From the NCBI GenBank assembly GCA_025716855.1, contig JAIXMQ010000015.1, positions 1 through 64,000 of the forward strand: a DNA stretch of 64,000 bases, read 5' to 3'. The notes below the pieces were generated by a model. The model was given only the letters and a program-made list of their open reading frames with translations. It was not told where the DNA came from and did no database searches. The translations under genes were made by a program, and so were the position numbers. Within the stretch, counting starts at the first letter, position 1, and every line of letters begins with the position of its first letter. Positions 34,534-48,303 of the stretch are shown here, piece by piece. The DNA is from Pilaira anomala (Eukaryota; Mucoromycota; Mucoromycetes; Mucorales; Mucoraceae).

Positions 34534-35995
34534 TATAAGGCTTTTCTCAAGTAGGAAGTAAAGATGAGGAAAAAGGATGTGAAAAAAAAAGTATCGCTTT
34601 ATATATTTGACAGTATGATGTCAAGCACGTGATCTTTTTTTTTTTTTTTTTATTCTTACATAAAAAAAAATTTCAATCTAGACCAACTTTAATTTTTTTA
34701 GTTAATTAAATGTTTATTTTCCCATATATACTTCTATTACTATATAGAAATCATACGAATAGTTACATTTTACATATCAAATAGCTATAATACAAATTGT
34801 ATGAATTGAATACACGCATCCAGACGTAAGTAATTCCAAAATAAGGCTTTTTTTAAAAAAAAAAAAGGAAGCTTACGAATTGAATAAATAACTATATATA
34901 TGATAGACGAATGACATCAACTTCTATAAAAGAAAAATTATATTTATATTATTTATTTATTCAAAGGAGGCCATTTGAAACAAAAGTTGTTTATCGATCT
35001 CATCCTATATAAACAGTACAGCTTTTCAGCTTTTTCATGGTTAGTTTATTGTGTTACATTTTACTGAAAGACGCGTATAAAATTTCAACCCCCCATTTAC
35101 GACTATTAGAAAAAAAATAAAAAAAAAAAAACTTTCCACACAAATTATTTATCTGGTGTTTTTAACAGAAAAAAGGAATGGTTACACTTGCATTATCTTA
35201 TCTTTTTAGACAGTTTCAAAAAAAAAAAAACAATTTTAGGTACTGATATTATTCTCCACTGGGATACTTCTATCAAAAGTCATCTTTTAAAAAACACAAT
35301 TCAAGTCTACATATATAACTCTTGCAGTAATCATCATGTTGTACAAATCTCTTTATGGATCTATCACATATTCCCTTGCTTCATTGAACAATAACTAATT
35401 TAATTTTATTCATCATACTATTAGTTCCTTTTAGTTTATCTAAGAGCCTTTTTATTTTCAAATATGTAACTGGGTTATTTTTCTGCTACATGATTGCATT
35501 AACCCAAAACTTATATCCCAAATTTTATTGGTTGCCTCATAGGTGGCCCAAACTTTTTTAAAGTTGTAAAGGTCAAAGATTATTTTGTGCGGCCCGACCT
35601 TTTAGCTAGTTGATAAAATCGTTATAGGATGCTTTTGATAATACATACAAGTTCAATTAGTGCTATAGAGACAATGATGCTTTATTTTTATATAAAATGA
35701 ATGAAAAGCAGGTAAAAAGTACAGGGTTTATTTATAGCGCGTAAAAAAAAAAAAAAAAAAGTAGGGATTTGACGGCTCTTTCAGTGTCCTTTGTTTATTT
35801 TGTCAATCCTCCATCGAAGTTTTTTTTTTTACGTAACGCACAATATCAAACCTTACAGCTTAATTTAATGTTATTTTGAATGGAAATTTTGTTTCTTTGA
35901 TTTATAGACTGTAATTTTTTTTATATCAGTTCCTTTTTTCGCGAAAGGAAAAAGGATATTTCGTCATAAAATAAAGGCTTTCTGCATTATATGTG

Positions 35996-35998
<3 letters not shown>

Positions 35999-36028
<30 letters not shown>
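35999..36028. repeat. (GT)n microsatellite
   Basis: Perfect GT dinucleotide run of about 15 units. Confidence 0.95.
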
Positions 36029-36030
<2 letters not shown>

Positions 36031-37325
36031 GTGTAACGCACAAGGTTAAAATTGTGACGATAAAGACTCTTAAAAAAAACAAGAGAGAGAAAAAGAAACA
36101 ACCATGTGTTTTTTACTTCCGAGCACTCCGGAGATCATGAAGTGTTTTTAATATTTTCTTTTATATACGTATACATACAATGAAAAAAAAAAAAATCAAA
36201 TAATAAACAAAGAAATGAATAGAGAGTTTATTAATCTCATGTTGTCTATGAGTGATAGATTTTTATGTTATCTAACATTTTCAAGTCTTCAAGTTCATTT
36301 GATAAAAATATATTAAAGGATGTGGTTACAAAGCTAATCTTTATGTGATACGATTATTTTTTTCTGAAATGACTTTTTTCAAGGTAATACTAAAAAAGTG
36401 AGTAGCAAACGTGTTTAAAAAAAAATACATTCTAGCCAGATATATATTCAACCTTTAAAGTTCTCTCTCTTTCTCTTGTTTATAAGCTGTAAAGAACTTA
36501 AGGAGTTACCCATCACTTTTTTCTAGGTGTAAGTAAAAAAAAAAAAAAAAAAAGCCCCCTCAATTTCTCAGGGTCCCCCACTCTAAAAAGCATATGCCAT
36601 GTTCCACTTGAGAAGAACTTGTACACGGCATTGATCAATTGGTAGAAAAAAAAATATTTTAAACTTGAATAGTTCTAGACTCTACTTATATACAACAATT
36701 TCGATATATATATATATATATGTATTATACAGTGTAACAAAAAAAAAAAGAGAGAACTTGTCTGTGTGTAAATTCATCACCCCACCACTTTACAAATAAA
36801 GATATATACCGATTGTTACTTTAAAGAAAGAATGAAAGTTTTTTTTTTTTTTTTTTTTATGAGTGAAACAATATCTAGTTAATATATAACTGCAGTAAAT
36901 TATAAAGAATTGACAAGATACTTGCTATGAATGCTAAAGATAGTACAGCTTGAATTTTAACAATATATAATATATATTTTTTTTTATGACAACGAAATAA
37001 TTAAACAAAGAAACGTATCTGATGATATACTTTATGAATTATCCCTAAAATGGATGATATAACCGTGTACATGTACGAAGAAATCAAAATCATGCTGATA
37101 GGAATATTCCTTTTCTTAATTCACACCGAGAGAAACCAATTTGTTCAATTGTATTTGTAACGCTATAAAAAAAGAAACTATATAGTATGATTGAAAGTGT
37201 ATCAGGTATGACAATAAGCAAAAAATTCTATTGTGTATTGAGTCATGTATATCTTGATATGAAGTTACCCCCTCCTTTTTTTTTCCTCTAAATAAATAAA
37301 AAAAAGGATACAGTTTGTATAATAT

Positions 37326-37328
<3 letters not shown>

Positions 37329-37368
<40 letters not shown>
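37329..37368. repeat. (CT)n microsatellite
   Basis: Perfect CT run of about 20 units. Confidence 0.95.
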
Positions 37369-37370
<2 letters not shown>

Positions 37371-37466
37371 AACATAATTGTACAACCCTGCCGATCCATG
37401 AAAAAGGCGCAAGTCGAGTACAGTACTATGTGTGAGTAACTATACATTATTCACAGCCCCTCTATT

Positions 37467-37492
37467 CACACACACACACACACACACACACA
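37467..37492. repeat. (CA)n microsatellite
   Basis: Perfect CA run of about 13 units, about 100 bp from the CT run. Confidence 0.95.
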
Positions 37493-38347
37493 ACACAACA
37501 CAGCACACTTAAATGAAGAACTTTATTATAATCTTGCATACAAAAAAAAAAAAAGTGACGAATACCTTTTTTTTTTTTTACCCCCCGTGATAACAAATCA
37601 AAACCTTTTGTTTACACATACAATGTGACAGGAAAAATGTAAATACAGGTCGGATGAGAGTTTGTCTTCTTTGATAAAATCACAAAAACTCAAGATAGTA
37701 ACACACCATTTTTGGATATTTAGTTGTTACATTTTACTATCTAACAAAAACTACGATCCGGAATAGTTAGAAAAAAAAAAGAGCTATTATATCGTTCAAT
37801 AATTAAAGGTCATTATTTATATATACACATATTACATAATCTTACGATCAATTTAAAATATAGGACGGGTATTTTAGTATTTCATGCTAAAATATTACAT
37901 CTTGGAGACTATATAGACAGAAGAGAAGGTTCGGACGAATCCGAAATTTTAAACAAAATTCATTTCAATTGAATTAAAAGCGCGAATACTTTTTTTTTAA
38001 AAAAAAAAAAAGATATGGGCTCTTAAGCTCTTTTCATATATTACTTGTATTTTCATTAAGTTTGGCCTGTCTCCTTTAAATTTTTGCAGCTTTTCTCTTT
38101 AAGGTTATTGAGTTCCGGGGAATACAATATATTATTAAACCAAAATGTTAGTAAATAGTGGTTTAATACTTTTTATTTGTGTTACAGTAAATAAGAAATA
38201 TTGGTTGGTGTAAAATAAATAATATTTTTTTTTTCCCTTTTTTTTTCTCTTTTTTTTTCTCTCTCTCTCTCTCTCTCTTTACTCTTCTTTTTTTTTTTTT
38301 TTTTTTTTTTTTTTTCTCTCTCTCTCTTTTCTGCTTAAAAGAGTCTG

Positions 38348-39901
38348 ATGTTTCATTCTTCTAGTTCTAGACACGAACAGTATCTTGTTCGTCCTTCTCA
38401 ATCAAAAGCAACACTTACATTAAATAAAAAACGATCCTCATTAGAATCCGAAATATCAGGAGCAGATAGTGGATACACTTCATCCTCTTCTACACCCTCT
38501 TCTTCTTCACCTATTTCACCCACCTATCATGTCACAAGCAGTAGCAGTACAATTACAAATGCAAGTAAAAAAACGGTGAATTTTAATGACGATTTTACTT
38601 CTTCTTCAGCAGCAGCATCCATTATTACTGCAAGTAGTAGTAGTCATATTGAGCCAATAAAAAAAAAGAAGACAAAAAGAAATCAACCCCCTCGTCAGCC
38701 AGATCTCGTTTATTCTTGTCCGAGACCATTAGCTTTTCCGTTTCACAATGATGATCATTTCTTACCTATAGCGGAAGCTGATCCGCGCGATGTTGCCAGA
38801 GTCTCTCCTTCTCTCAATCGTTCTTCTTCTATTCAATCTAGTAAGACATCAGTTGGATCCACGAGAATGTACACTGATTATAACACAAGTCACACAAATA
38901 ATAAAGCAGTAGATACCGAGTCATCTTACAGTCATCAATCTTCTATACTGAGTACAATACAACGTGGCACCGTGCGCTCAATAAGATCCCTCTTTCAGTT
39001 ACCGGATTCTCTGAGTAACAACAATACGAATCGATTAAGTCGTGTACAAACTAATAATACAACACATACTACTTATTCTTCAAATACCCAAACCTCTATT
39101 GATAATAACACCAATACAAAATTAGCTCGTTTAGAAATCAAAAAAGGTACTGTGCAATCTATCAAGGATATGTTCTCAAAGAAGCGTGCCAGTTTTCAAT
39201 CTCAACAAGTTACACCAGTCATCTCTAGTCAACAAAAGAGTACTACTACGACGGGTATGGTGGGTGCTACGATTGGACAATTCGAATCATCATCAAACTA
39301 CTCTAGAGCGACTATGAATATGACCAGTAACAACAAGAAAAAATCAGATCCTGTATTTAAACCAGTCGCTATGAATGTAACTAAACCAGCTCAAACAAAA
39401 TCAAAAGCTACTTCTTTGACTTCCCGTGCTACAGAATTTGCTAATAGAACAATTTGGAAACCAAAGCAACAACCTCCTGCTACAAAACCACTTCCAAAAG
39501 ATCCTGCAGCAGCCGTAAAGACTTCTTTAAAATCGGAAGTCAAAAAGTTTTCGGCACGGATAGTCAATAGTATGCCAAAAACGTGGCGTACCAATGATGA
39601 AGGAAACGTATCACTTCCTACCACCTCCTCTGCAAATGAAGCACCTCCAAAACCAGAAAAGAAAAAACGTTCTTTATTCTCTTTTAAGCGATCGACTACC
39701 ACAACGACAACGACAACGACGACGACTCCTACTGTGACCAGAGAGGATGTACCATCCAATAAGAAACCTTCTGCTACCACTGCTACTGCTGCTGCTACTG
39801 TTATGAATGATGTACCACCTGCAACTACCGTTGGTAAAATGTGGAAAAGTTTTAAAAGTCTCGTTACTGGTAAAAAATCATCTCGTGTAGGTGTATTGTA
39901 A
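38348..39901 (+). CDS. Disordered Ser/Thr-rich basic protein with repeated GTVxSIxxxF motif
   Basis: A single exon of 517 residues, rich in Ser, Thr and Lys, with no globular domain recognised. A Pro/His patch ('CPRPLAFPFHNDDHFLPIAE', about 126-145) is the most protein-like part. Two related segments stand out: residues 206-216 'RGTVRSIRSLF' and 266-276 'KGTVQSIKDMF'. Near the C-terminus 'VGKMWKSFKSLVTGKK' is similar in charge and spacing. These may be amphipathic membrane or partner-binding helices. A poly-Thr tract is encoded by ACN repeats near 39697. The start follows a long T/CT-rich leader. Probably a fungal regulatory scaffold; function unknown. Confidence 0.8.
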   Translation: MFHSSSSRHEQYLVRPSQSKATLTLNKKRSSLESEISGADSGYTSSSSTPSSSSPISPTYHVTSSSSTITNASKKTVNFNDDFTSSSAAASIITASSSSHIEPIKKKKTKRNQPPRQPDLVYSCPRPLAFPFHNDDHFLPIAEADPRDVARVSPSLNRSSSIQSSKTSVGSTRMYTDYNTSHTNNKAVDTESSYSHQSSILSTIQRGTVRSIRSLFQLPDSLSNNNTNRLSRVQTNNTTHTTYSSNTQTSIDNNTNTKLARLEIKKGTVQSIKDMFSKKRASFQSQQVTPVISSQQKSTTTTGMVGATIGQFESSSNYSRATMNMTSNNKKKSDPVFKPVAMNVTKPAQTKSKATSLTSRATEFANRTIWKPKQQPPATKPLPKDPAAAVKTSLKSEVKKFSARIVNSMPKTWRTNDEGNVSLPTTSSANEAPPKPEKKKRSLFSFKRSTTTTTTTTTTTPTVTREDVPSNKKPSATTATAAATVMNDVPPATTVGKMWKSFKSLVTGKKSSRVGVL

Positions 39902-40248
39902 AACAACAACAACAACAATAATAACAACAACAATGGCATACATTTCAACAACAAATTCTTACAGCATTAATAATTTTATAACATCATTATGATTATTTCC
40001 ATCTCTTGGTAATAATGTATCTCTTACTTTTTCCTTTTTTTCTTTTTTATGCGATGGTTTTATATGATTCTACCTTTTATTTTCTATTGTATGCCTTTTC
40101 TTTTTCTTTTTTCTTTTTACATTTCTTCTTCTTCTCTCCCATATACCTCTTTGAAAAAAAAAACAACTCTTTTTTTTTTTTTTGTCTCCTCCCCTTTCGT
40201 TTAACATTTGATTGGTCAAATGTTGTATTACTAGTAATATTTTTATAA

Positions 40249-40282
<34 letters not shown>

Positions 40283-40396
40283 TCTGTGTCAGCCATTATT
40301 AATCCTTACTCTATCATGTATAAACAAATACCCAGGCATTTTATAACAACAACAACAACAAAAAAAACTTGTCATATAAATAATGAGCAACTTTCT

Positions 40397-40427
<31 letters not shown>

Positions 40428-40456
40428 TTTCAATCCATTACTTCTTTTAAAAAAAA
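39902..40456. other. Intergenic, CT-rich leader of the next gene
   Basis: A CAA-rich and T-rich 3' region follows the stop. There is a run of about 32 A at 40248-40279 and a (CT)n tract at 40402-40428 close to the ATG at 40457. Confidence 0.6.
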
Positions 40457-41456
40457 ATGTCTCTTCAATGTGCTTATATCGGTTTAGGCGCCATGGGTAA
40501 CGCAATGGCAGGTCATATCGCCAACAAACTCGCTTCACTTCACTACCCACCTTTATTAGCCTATAACCGTACTCAATCCCGTGCAGAAGACTTGAAAAAG
40601 ACGCATCCAATCCAAGTCGCCAGCTCACTTGAACAACTCGCTTCCTCATCCGACCTCATCTTTTGTTGCTTATTAAACGATAGTGCCGTAACTCAAACCT
40701 TGGATACACTTCTCCCTCATTTAAAGTCCGGTACCATCTTGATCGAGCAATCCACCATCAGCCCTACACTTGCACAAACCTATGCCAAGAAAGCACTTGA
40801 AAAAGGCGTCATCTATTTAGCTTGTCCTGTCATGGGTCCACCCATCAAGGCTGCCTCAGGCGACTTGACCGTACTTTTAGCAGGCGGAAATTCTGAAGTA
40901 AGAGCCAAAGTGATCCCACTCTTGATCCCTGTCATTGGTAAGAAACTGATTGAGTTGGGTGAAGAGGATGTAGGTGAATCATTACGTTTGAAACTCTGTG
41001 GTAATTATTTCATTACCTCGGTGGTTGAGATGGTAGCTGAAGGTATGACCTTAGGTGAGGCATCCGGTGTAGGACAAGATAAGGTTAAAGAGTTATTGGA
41101 TGCTGTGTTTCCCAATACTTTATTAGGTGTTTATGCTGGTCGTATGTTGAATAATACTTATAAGGATCAAATTGCTTTCCCCATTACAACTGCTCAAAAG
41201 GATTTGAAACATATCATGCAATTGGCAAAGGATTCTGGTGCTTCTTTACCAATTACCGATATCTTTTTCCAAAATACTGAAAAGGTCTTGAAGGATCATG
41301 GTAATTATGATTTAACGAGTGTCGTTGGAAGTAAGTACTATGTATTTTTTTTTTCTTTTTTTTTTTTTTGCTTTGTTATTCATTTCTTTTCTTTTCTTAT
41401 ATGTAGATTTAAGAGAAAAGGCTGGTCTTGACTTTGATTTGAAAAAGAAGGATTAA
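40457..41456 (+). CDS. 3-hydroxyisobutyrate dehydrogenase-like (beta-hydroxyacid dehydrogenase)
   Basis: Two exons (40457-41330 and 41407-41456) give 307 residues. The NAD(P)-binding start is 'AYIGLGAMGNAMAGHIA', the second signature is 'CPVMGPPIKAASGDLTVLLAGG', and the catalytic Lys lies in 'LRLKLCGNYF'. The C-terminal helical domain contains 'FPITTAQKDLKHIMQLAKDS', the usual substrate-side block. There is no mitochondrial leader, so cytosolic use is likely. Relatives act on 3-hydroxyisobutyrate, tartronate semialdehyde or succinic semialdehyde; the substrate cannot be read from sequence. The last 16 codons lie in the second exon. Confidence 0.9.
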
Positions 41457-41627
41457 AAGAAAAAAGAAAAAATATATATATATATTTATGAATAAAACAA
41501 CTTGGGATATGATTAGTTTACAATTGTACCTGTAATTTTTTTTAACTGCGCATTTCTCTCTTTTTCTCTCTCTCTCTCTTTTTTTTTTCTTTTTCATTGC
41601 TGTGCTTTGCATAATTACCAATAAAAC

Positions 41628-44290
41628 ATGACGATCTCTGTACGGATCATCAACATGGACTATTACATGGCTTCACCAGGTCCATTCGATCGTGATTATA
41701 CTCCATTCAGCCTAAAGACCTTAACGAAAGTCCCTATTGTTCGTATATTCGGATCTACTTTAGCAGGACAAAAAATATGTCTTCACATTCACCAGGTAAA
41801 AAAAAAAAAAAGAAAGAGAGAGAAGACTTCTTCTTCAACTTGTCATAAAAAAAAAAAAAAAAAAAAAACTAATTGAGATCAAAACAAGGTCTTTCCCTAT
41901 TTCTTCATACCCTATACAATACCTCTTAACTACGACAACGAACAAATCCAAAAAGATATTTTCCAAATCGGCACTAGTTTAAATGAAGCCCTGAACCTTG
42001 CCAAACCCCATGCTGAAAAGGATCACCATATCGTTGCCATTGTACTTGTAAAAGGTGTACCCTTTTACGGGTATCATGTTGGCTACCAATCCTTTTTGAA
42101 AATCTATATCGCCAATCCAACCGAAAAGCAACAAATCATGGATCTATTACAATCTGAAGCAATCATGGAGACCTCTTTTCAACCGTTTGAGGCTCACATC
42201 AGTTTTGAACTTCAGTTCTTGATGGATCATAACTTGTATGGTATGGATTGGCTTCACATCGATGAACAACAACCTGTCTCTCCGCCTCAATTCAGACTTC
42301 CTTTATTACATGATCCAAAATCTTCTTTTATCGCTTCACAATCTTCATCTGAAGCGGATCTTCTCGATTCATATCCAATCTATACTGCTTTGACCGTTCC
42401 CGATCACCAGAAATCGTCCAATATCCCTCGTGAAAGTTACTGTGAGTTGGAATTAGATATCACGGGCATGTCCATCTTGAACAGACTCGATTTAACTGAA
42501 CGAGATATTCATACCAGTTTAGAACTTGAAACTTCAATTCAACAAGAAGCCCTTGCGAACCCAGAAGAGGAAGCCAAAAAGAAACTTGTGAAATCTCTCG
42601 AGAGTATTTGGAAAGATGAAGACTGTCGTCGTAAAACAAGAGGATTGACTGATCCAATTCCACCCCTCGCTCAAACAGAGGAAAGAAATCCTCATGTACC
42701 TTGGAACGCTGAGAACACATTAAGAAAATTAATGGATAAAATGATGAACGGGCATACATTTAATCAACACTGCTCATCTCAAGAAAATGACGCTAAATTC
42801 ATGATGTCTGATATCATGACTGTCTTTCAGGCTGTCGAAGCTCTTTATCCTGAAGAATATCATCTCTGGAAAGAACAACGCAATAAATTGATATCAAGTC
42901 AATACTGTGAGCATGATATCAAGTCTTCTAGTCAAGTGGCATCATCATCATCAACTGAAATAAGATTACCTTCCACATCAGAAGATGCATTTCATGGAAA
43001 CCTAACTCCTAGATGCGTTACACCTCCCTTAAGTTCACAACCTACTAAATCATCTCAATTCAACGTATCTGCTACACCCACACGATATAATACATGGGAT
43101 TTACCTTCCAAACTAGATAAATCTATCTTGAACTCATTAATACGAGACCCATCCTTTCTTGATGAACGAGAAATACAAGAAGATCCCATAGAAGATTTAC
43201 TTGATGAAGAAGAAGAAGAAGACGATTACTTTAGTCAATCAAATCCAATGAACAATGACGAGATAGCGAAATGGATGGAAACACATGAAAAATACCCTAC
43301 AACTACAATTGAATATGAAACATCTTATCAACCTCGTAAACTTGATTTCTTACAAGAGTCTGAACGCATTGATTCCATTCTTCATCAACAACCTACTGTT
43401 GTTTCCAAAAAGGATATCTTTCATGACTTGAATGATGATGAAGAAGAGGAGGAGAAAGAGGTTACTTTGGGAGATCAAGATATAGAAGATATGTCGTTCG
43501 AAATCAGTAGCGTACCACCTAATCCAGTGTAATGTATTCTTTTCTCTCTCTCTCTCTCTTTTTTTTTTAACTTATTTATTTTATATATTTTTAGTCGTTG
43601 GCCACAAAGAAAACGAACTATAAATCAACTGGATGGTCCAAATGATGAGAAAGAAGCTCCAAAGAAAAGATCAAGCGAAGATCAATGGGAACACCATAGA
43701 AAAGAACTAAGAAAACTACGTTTACGTTCATCTTTATTATCCTCGAAAAAAGTAGTAGCTCAGCCAAAAGTAGAAGAACCGTCTACGACATCTTCTTCTG
43801 AACCTACTAAATCTAAATCTGCCCTGATAAAAGAAAAGTACCGTAAATTAGAAAACACGTTTCGAAACCCCTCCTCTAAAATGACGACGACGACGACGAC
43901 AACAACGGAACCAAAGAGAAGTATCTCTGTTCAAAAACAAGCTCTATCCTCTAACGAGTCAGTACGTGCTGTAAGAGAAAGCACAAAGGCCAAAACATCT
44001 AAAAGTGAAGCGGCGAAGGACAGGAAAGTAGAGAAGAAATCTTTGAGTTTCTTTTGTCATGACTCTCCAAGTCCTATTCGTGACGAGCCTCTTCTTCGTT
44101 CCATTCCTTCCTCTCAAAGATACAAGCCTGTCTCTTTTTTTCGTACTCATCAATCCGACACCAGTAGTTGTTCTTCCTCTAAAAAGTCATCCGGCTCCGT
44201 ACCCCGTACTAAACGAACTAAAAGGAGCTCACGGAATACTTCTCGAAACAACACTAGCCAGAAAAAAATCAGTCAAGACACAATCATTTT

Positions 44291-44331
<41 letters not shown>

Positions 44332-47300
44332 CTTCTTCTTCTTCTTCTCCTCCTGATAATAATTCTATTCAAACGAAAACTTTGCCCTCAAATGAATTCA
44401 ATTACCATCCTTCACCTCCTGTCTTACGAGAAGAGGAAGTATCAAAACAAAGTATCATCTACCAGGAACCTTTCTATAGCAAAGCATCGGATGTTCCTCG
44501 GTACCCAACCGTCTTTTCCGGAAAAGAATTTCGGTTATCCACCCGTACTATAAACTCACTTGAGGAATTTAAGTCGACATTTCAGGTCAATCGAGAAAAA
44601 ATTAGATCGGTTAATACTACGATTAAAATTTGGGAACCGGCTGTAGGCCCTCCTTCGTTTGACCAAGTAAGTGAGTGGGCAAAAGAGAATCAATTACGTA
44701 AAAAGATTCGTATTCAAAACTCTATCACCATGGTAATTTTTTTTTTTTTTTTTTTTTTCATTGAGCGTTCTGTGAAATATATAGAATCTGACAAATATAT
44801 GTATATATATATATATATATACAGTTAGATGAGCCAACGATGGATAATTCGTATAACTTTAAATTCAGTCCAACAAAACCTCAAAACAAAGTAAAACGTA
44901 TAAGAGATTACCTTGATTACTTTAGTTTAGAAATACATGGTGAGTTTATCTCTCTTTTTTTTTTTTTTTTCTATGTTTTGGGTTCTGATATGTAATTTCA
45001 AAAAAAAAAAAAAAAAAAAAAAAAAAACCCTCACAGTAAATACAAGAGAAAATTTATTACCGGATCCTAAACAAGATCCTGTCCAAGTTATATTCTGGTG
45101 TTTACAAACCGAAGATCAAAGTATCACTTCAAACGGATTTCAAGAAGGATACCATGTCGGTGTCATTGCTATCAAAGCTTTTGATATCAGTAAAATTGGG
45201 TTAACTAGCGAACGTAAGAGAGTATACACATATACAAGGGGTAGATGTGTTTTTTTTTTCTGATAATTCTTTCTTTTTTTTTCTATATATATATTAGGAG
45301 CCACGATAGATTATGTAGATACAGAAGAACAATTATTCTCTCTTTTAATTAAGAAAGTAAGACATCTTGATCCAGATATATTAGTTGGATATGAAGTACA
45401 AAATGCTTCATGGGGTTACCTTATTGAAAGAGGAGCAGAATTAGGTAAAAATACAAAAAAGAAAAAGGTGATTTTTTTAAGTGATATTGAACTGACATAT
45501 AAACAGGATTTCATATGTTGGATCATTTAGCTAGAGTCTATCTTGCATCAGATGATATCAGAAAAGATCAATGGGGATATAAAAAGACGTCTGTTTATAA
45601 AGTATGCGGACGACATATATTGAATGTTTGGAGGTTAATGAAGAGTGAAATGACATTAACCAGTTACACATTTGAAAATGTAGTTTATCATTTATTACAT
45701 GACAGGTACAAAAAAAAAAAAAAAAAAAAAGAACCGAAAATTTACTGAAATCACTTTTTGAACTTTTTTTTTTTTTTTTTATGTTTATTAGAGTACCTCA
45801 CTACAAGCATAAAACTTTAACAACCTGGTATCAAAAAGGACCCTCTGTATTAAAATATCGATTATTTAAATATTACATGAAACGAGTCCAAATGAATTTG
45901 GATATCTTGGACGCTTCACAAGTAGTGACTCGTACAAGTGAATCAGCTCGTGTCTTTGGCGTGGATTTTTATTCAGTTCTGTCAAGAGGCTCACAATTTA
46001 AAGTTGAATCAATCATGTTTCGAATTGCCAAGCCAGAGAACTTTGTATTAATTACGCCCAGTCGAAAGCAAGTGGCTTCTCAACGTTCGCTTGAATGTTT
46101 ACCGTTAATTATGGAGCCTATCTCTCAGTTCTATAGTAGTCCCTTGGTTGTTTTGGATTTTCAAAGTTTATATCCGTCAGTCATGATTGCATACAACTAC
46201 TGGTAAAGTAAAAACAAAACAAAAAAATTGGGTTGATTTTTTGTATCTAGTTAACGATTTTATTTATTATAGTTATTCTACTTGTTTGGGAAGAGTAAGA
46301 GATCTTTCAGAACCTTCAAATTTCGGTGTAAGAAGTTCGTTTGATTTACAAGATGGTATTCTAGATACATTAAAGGACCATATTAACAGTAAGTATGTCT
46401 CTATTTTTTATTGTGTATGTATCTAACAAATTTTTTTTTTTGTAGTATCACCTAATGGTATTATGTACGTCAAGCCGGAAATTAGAAAAAGTTTATTAGC
46501 AAAAATGTTATCTGAGTTATTGGATACCAGAGTCATGATTAAGAGAGCTATGAAAGATTATAAAGAGGATTCTGTAAGTATCATTCAATATATATATATA
46601 TATATGTATTGTTATTAACTTGTTTGATATAGGGCCTTTTAAGAATGCTGGATGCAAAGCAAATGACACTCAAATTATTAGCCAATGTAACCTATGGTTA
46701 TACATCTGCATCATTTTCAGGTAGAATGCCATCTGTTGAAATAGGAGATAGTATTGTTTCAACAGGCCGAGAAATCTTGGAAAAGGTAAGTTTTTTTTTA
46801 TATGTATATACATGTAATCTAGTTTCATTTTACCAACCCACCCACCCCCCCCCCTCCATCTTTAAAAGTCCATTCGATTAATCAACGAAACAAAGAAATG
46901 GGGTGCTCGTGTAGTCTATGGCGATACAGATAGTGTATTCATCTATTTCCCCGGCAAGTCCAAAGATGAAGCATTTATCTTGGGCAACGAAATTGCAGAG
47001 ACGATTACCAAACAAAATCCTGCACCCATTAAACTTAAATTCGAGAAAGTCTATCATCCTGCTGTTCTCTTGACGAAAAAAAGATATGTTGGGTTCAAGT
47101 ATGAAAATCAAAATGATACAGAACCTGTTTTCGAGGCAAAAGGTATTGAGACTGTGAGAAGAGATGGGATTGCTGCCACTCAAAAGATTCTGGAATCAGC
47201 CTTAAAGTAAGATACATACCTGCTTATCAGTTATTTGTACATACCAATTCAATTTTTTTTTTTTTTTTTTTTAAATAGGATTTTATTTCGTACACAAGAT

Positions 47301-48303
47301 ATGTCTGAAGTAAAGGAATATCTTTATAATCAATGGACAAAGATTTTATCGAATCGAATCTTGTTACAAGAGTTTATTATCTCAAAGGAAGTAAGAATGG
47401 GCAGTTATTCAAGTCGTGGAGGTCCGAATGGAGCTCAAATAGCTCAGGCTCAAATGGATATAGATACACGGGCAGAACCACAGTACGGTGAACGAGTGCC
47501 CTATGTTGTTGTTTATCGTGGTCCTAAAGCCAAGTTGAAGGATAAAGTCGTTCCGCCTGAAGCCGTACTAGCTGATAAGTACGTTCTATATATATATATA
47601 TATATTTGTATCCTTGATAACTGTATTAATCTATTGTATTTTTCGTAGTACTTTGAAACTTGATGCAGAATATTATATTCGAAAGCAAATTATTCCACCT
47701 TTGAGTCGAGTATTTAACCTAATGGGTATTGGTAAAGTACAAACTAATGAACATAAATTATATGAAACGTATTAACTTGATGACTAGATATCGAGTCTTG
47801 GTATGACACGATGCCTCGATCCTTAAAAGCAGACGCTTTAGCATTAGCACGAGCAGATCAACCACAAAATCAAAGAATTACAAGGATCGATCAATATTAT
47901 GCAAGCTCACATTGTGCTGTATGTCGTCAAATCACAGAACATGGCAAGTACTGCTTTGTTATAAATACCAAAAACTTATGAGCGTTCTCTACTAATAATA
48001 TATATATATTTTTTTATAGGTATCTGTGAGCAATGCCAATCAAAACCTCATGAAGCCATCTTTACGTTAACAACCCGACAACGACAAACGCATGAGAAAT
48101 ATTTAAATATATTAAAGACATGTCAAGACTGTTGTACTATCTTACCATTAGATGCTATCTCAGTACAAGAAGACGCAGAATACGCAGATGTACCGTGTGT
48201 CTCTCTTGATTGTCCCATATATTATAAACGATGTAAAGTAAAAGAAGATGTAAGAGCTACCTCAAACTATGATGCTTTACTCGATTTATTTTCCCTTGAT
48301 TAA
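41628..48303 (+). CDS. REV3: DNA polymerase zeta catalytic subunit REV3
   Basis: Sixteen exons (41628-41795, 41889-43528, 43595-44732, 44825-44939, 45037-45213, 45298-45444, 45507-45705, 45792-46202, 46273-46388, 46446-46573, 46633-46785, 46869-47206, 47279-47578, 47649-47731, 47788-47943, 48020-48303) give 1850 residues. It performs translesion extension in the nucleus. The N-terminal block is 'DYYMASPGPFD', 'GQKICLHIHQVFPYFFIPY' and 'GVPFYGYHVG'. A long disordered middle has a run of about 13 Ala. The polymerase motifs are A 'DFQSLYPSVM' (about 1317), B 'LLANVTYGYTSASFSGRMP' and C 'YGDTDSVF' (about 1481). The C-terminal cysteines ('CAVCRQ', 'CEQC', 'CQDC', 'CVSLDC') form the zinc and 4Fe-4S modules. 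The last intron (47944-48019) uses GC (GCAAGT), inside the zinc motif. Confidence 0.95.

Larger units (their letters stand above)
34534..38347. other. Gene-poor, microsatellite-rich region
   Basis: About 3.8 kb without a convincing gene. It holds many A/T homopolymers, a (GT)15 run at 35999-36028, a (CT)20 run at 37329-37368 and a (CA)13 run at 37467-37492. The last 120 bp are a T- and CT-rich leader of the gene at 38348. The open frame at 35188-35394 starts without ATG and has no recognisable content. Confidence 0.65.

Noticed and set aside
35188..35394. 68-codon ORF in the gene-poor region
   Set aside because: It starts without ATG, crosses an A run and resembles nothing.
39391..39954. 187-codon minus-strand ORF rich in Leu and Val
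   Set aside because: It is the complement of the poly-Thr and Lys-rich coding sequence of the gene at 38348.
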